A stretch of DNA of 64,000 bases, from the NCBI GenBank assembly GCA_900552465.1, contig URZO01000001.1:1-64000 (forward strand), in the 5' to 3' direction. The notes under the pieces are model-generated. The model was not told the origin of the DNA, did no database searches, and was given only the letters and a program-made list of their open reading frames with translations. Below, in pieces: positions 62,046 through 64,000 of this stretch. Numbering within the stretch: position 1 is the first letter of the stretch; the number at the start of each line of letters is the position of its first letter. Position numbers and translations under genes: made by a program. This stretch comes from an uncultured Parabacteroides sp. GTDB taxonomy: Bacteria > Bacteroidota > Bacteroidia > Bacteroidales > Tannerellaceae.

Positions 62046-64000
62046 ATGAAAGAGAATCGATCTGCTTCTTTGTTTCCGAAGGAGCTTGTTATAGAAAGCC
62101 TGAAACAGTCGTTCGTCAAGTTGGACCCCCGGACGATGTTCCGTAACCCGATTATGTTTATCGTCGAAGTGGTGACCTTCGTGATGTTGATCGTGACGGT
62201 TTGGGCGGCGGCTACAGGCAATACCGCACAGGGGTCGGCCGGGTATAATATAGTTGTTTTCACAGTGCTGTTCCTGACGCTGCTCTTTGCCAACTTTGCC
62301 GAAGCGATCGCCGAGGCGCGTGGCAAGGCGCAAGCCGACAGCCTGCGTAAGACCCGCGAGGAGACGCCTGCAAAACGGGTGGAAGCAAACGGGACGATCA
62401 CGACGGTGAGCAGTTCGCAATTGAAAAAAGGTGATGTCTTTATCTGCGAGGCAGGCGACACGATCCCTTCCGACGGCGAGATCATCGAGGGGTTGGCTTC
62501 GATCGACGAGAGTGCCATTACGGGCGAGTCGGCTCCGGTCATCCGCGAGGCCGGGGGCGATAAGAGCTCTGTGACGGGTGGAACGAAAGTGCTGTCCGAC
62601 CAGATCCGGGTGATGGTGACGACACAGCCGGGCGAGAGCTTCCTCGACAAGATGATCGCCCTTGTGGAAGGCGCTTCACGGAAAAAGACGCCGAATGAGA
62701 TTGCTTTGACGATCTTGTTGGCCGGTTTCACGTTGGTGTTTGTGGTTGTATGCGGTACGTTGAAGCCGCTTGCCGACTATTCGGGAACTCAAATTACCAT
62801 TGCGGCCTTCATCTCCCTGTTTGTTTGTCTGATCCCGACTACCATCGGAGGGCTGCTGTCCGCGATCGGTATTGCCGGTATGGATCGTGCCTTGCGGGCC
62901 AACGTAATAACCAAATCCGGCAAGGCTGTAGAGACAGCCGGCGACATAGACACCCTGTTGCTCGACAAGACTGGAACGATCACGATCGGCAATCGTAAAG
63001 CGACACAGTTCTATCCGGTAGCCGGGGTCGACGAACATTCTTTCGTACAGGCTTGCCTGATGGCTTCCCTTTCTGACGAGACGCCCGAAGGCAAATCGAT
63101 CGTCGAACTGGGGCGCGAGCGTGGCATCCGCATCCGCGATCTGAGCACTTCGGGTTCCCGGATGATCAGATTCACCGCCGAGACGAAGTGTTCGGGTGTC
63201 GACCTGAAAGACGGAACCCGTATCCGCAAAGGCGCTTTCGATGCCATCCGCCGGATGAGCGAGGCTGCCGGAAACAAGTACCCGGAGGAGGTGGCCGGAC
63301 GGGTCGAAAAGATCACCGGCAACGGCGGTACTCCGTTAGTGGTTTCGCAAGACGATTACATCATCGGTGTGATCGAGTTGCAGGATATCATCAAACCGGG
63401 CATCCAGGAACGTTTCGAACGGTTGCGCAAGATGGGTGTCAAGACGGTGATGGTGACGGGTGATAACCCTTTGACAGCTAAATATATCGCCGAGAAGGCC
63501 GGTGTGGACGATTTTATTGCCGAAGCCAAGCCGGAGGATAAGATGAATTACATCAGGAAAGAACAGGAAGCCGGCAAACTGGTGGCTATGATGGGCGACG
63601 GGACGAACGACGCCCCAGCACTGGCGCAGGCAAACGTAGGGGTTGCCATGAACAGTGGTACACAGGCGGCAAAGGAAGCCGGCAATATGGTGGACCTGGA
63701 CAACGATCCGACGAAGTTGATCGAGATCGTGGAGATCGGCAAGCAGTTGCTGATGACGCGCGGTACGCTGACGACCTTCAGTATCGCAAACGATGTGGCG
63801 AAATATTTCGCAATCGTTCCGGCTCTGTTCATGGTGGCGATCCCGCAGTTGGCGGCTCTGAACGTCATGTGTTTGCATAGTCCGGAAAGTGCGATCCTGA
63901 GTGCGGTGATTTTTAATGCCATTATTATCCCAATCCTGATTCCGTTGGCTTTGCGGGGGGTGGCTTATAAGCCTATAGGGGCTTCGGCTTTGCTGCGCCG
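62046..64000 (+). CDS. kdpB: Potassium-transporting ATPase subunit KdpB (3' end cut by the window)
   Basis: The frame opens at the ATG at 62046 (MKENRSASLFPKEL) and continues off the right edge, giving about 651 codons of an expected ~680. P-type ATPase marks are in order: the actuator motif ITGESAP, the phosphorylation site DKTGT (around 62967), and the hinge motif GDGTNDAP (around 63595). It hydrolyses ATP to drive K+ uptake through KdpA. kdpC and probably a KdpD-like sensor would follow outside the window. Confidence 0.97.
   Translation, partial: MKENRSASLFPKELVIESLKQSFVKLDPRTMFRNPIMFIVEVVTFVMLIVTVWAAATGNTAQGSAGYNIVVFTVLFLTLLFANFAEAIAEARGKAQADSLRKTREETPAKRVEANGTITTVSSSQLKKGDVFICEAGDTIPSDGEIIEGLASIDESAITGESAPVIREAGGDKSSVTGGTKVLSDQIRVMVTTQPGESFLDKMIALVEGASRKKTPNEIALTILLAGFTLVFVVVCGTLKPLADYSGTQITIAAFISLFVCLIPTTIGGLLSAIGIAGMDRALRANVITKSGKAVETAGDIDTLLLDKTGTITIGNRKATQFYPVAGVDEHSFVQACLMASLSDETPEGKSIVELGRERGIRIRDLSTSGSRMIRFTAETKCSGVDLKDGTRIRKGAFDAIRRMSEAAGNKYPEEVAGRVEKITGNGGTPLVVSQDDYIIGVIELQDIIKPGIQERFERLRKMGVKTVMVTGDNPLTAKYIAEKAGVDDFIAEAKPEDKMNYIRKEQEAGKLVAMMGDGTNDAPALAQANVGVAMNSGTQAAKEAGNMVDLDNDPTKLIEIVEIGKQLLMTRGTLTTFSIANDVAKYFAIVPALFMVAIPQLAALNVMCLHSPESAILSAVIFNAIIIPILIPLALRGVAYKPIGASALLR

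Overview
The window looks like chromosome of a gut Bacteroidales, most likely Parabacteroides or a close relative. The evidence is SusC/SusD pairs, promoters of the TTTG/TAnnTTTG type, long NusB, PorT, a DPP11-type S46 peptidase, clostripain-like and M64 peptidases, and NrfHA with a CcsBA maturation system. Genus is inferred from gene content only. There are no rRNA genes, CRISPR arrays, transposases or prophage genes. Two tRNA-Gln genes lie near 13.0 kb.

Layout. 0.1-21.3 kb is mostly housekeeping on the minus strand: a C11 peptidase; a DUF5606 protein, GH3 glycosidase, CoaE, YbbR, YajC and NusB; a PUR-type protein, a ferredoxin and PorT; CdsA-FtsH-RsfS; the tRNA-Gln pair; an ABC exporter with DnaG; then DPP11, a CYTH protein and a Smr-domain protein. 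21.3-35.8 kb holds two paralogous SusC/SusD cassettes. Each is preceded by a ~300-bp segment bounded by inverted repeats that fit the AGTYYYN4GDACT invertase-site consensus of Bacteroides fragilis. A membrane protein (DUF6057-like) and a haem-motif PD40 lipoprotein sit between them. 35.8-48.8 kb is mixed: methyltransferase, DUF6078, M64 peptidase, flavin-type oxidase, AhpC, a cytosolic histidine kinase, SGNH hydrolase, ferritin, Hsp20, DUF4153, a sugar permease, a fimbrillin-like lipoprotein and an OmpA lipoprotein. 48.9-55.1 kb is an ammonifying nitrite-reductase cluster (nrfH-nrfA-resB/ccsB-ccsA-porin) with a Crp/Fnr regulator. 55.1-59.8 kb carries a sigma-54 response regulator, then a third invertible element (38-bp perfect arms with the Mpi-type AAACGTACGT core), DUF6261 and a PAS histidine kinase. 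60.0-64.0 kb is a kdp potassium ATPase operon behind a near-perfect sigma-54 promoter; kdpB runs off the right edge.

How they may work together. Three separate invertible elements suggest phase variation of two SusCD nutrient-uptake complexes and of a DUF6261/sensor-kinase unit. No recombinase is encoded here, so inversion would have to be driven in trans. The Nrf cluster has a palindrome placed where a Crp/Fnr activator would bind. The sigma-54 promoter at kdp and the sigma-54 activator at 55.2 kb may be linked, but that is inference.

Most unusual non-coding structure: two intergenic arrays of 22-bp units (21.5 kb and 37.4 kb) with different core sequences but the same period and hairpin geometry, and a ~230-bp nest of palindromes (1.37-1.60 kb) whose stems differ by compensating changes.
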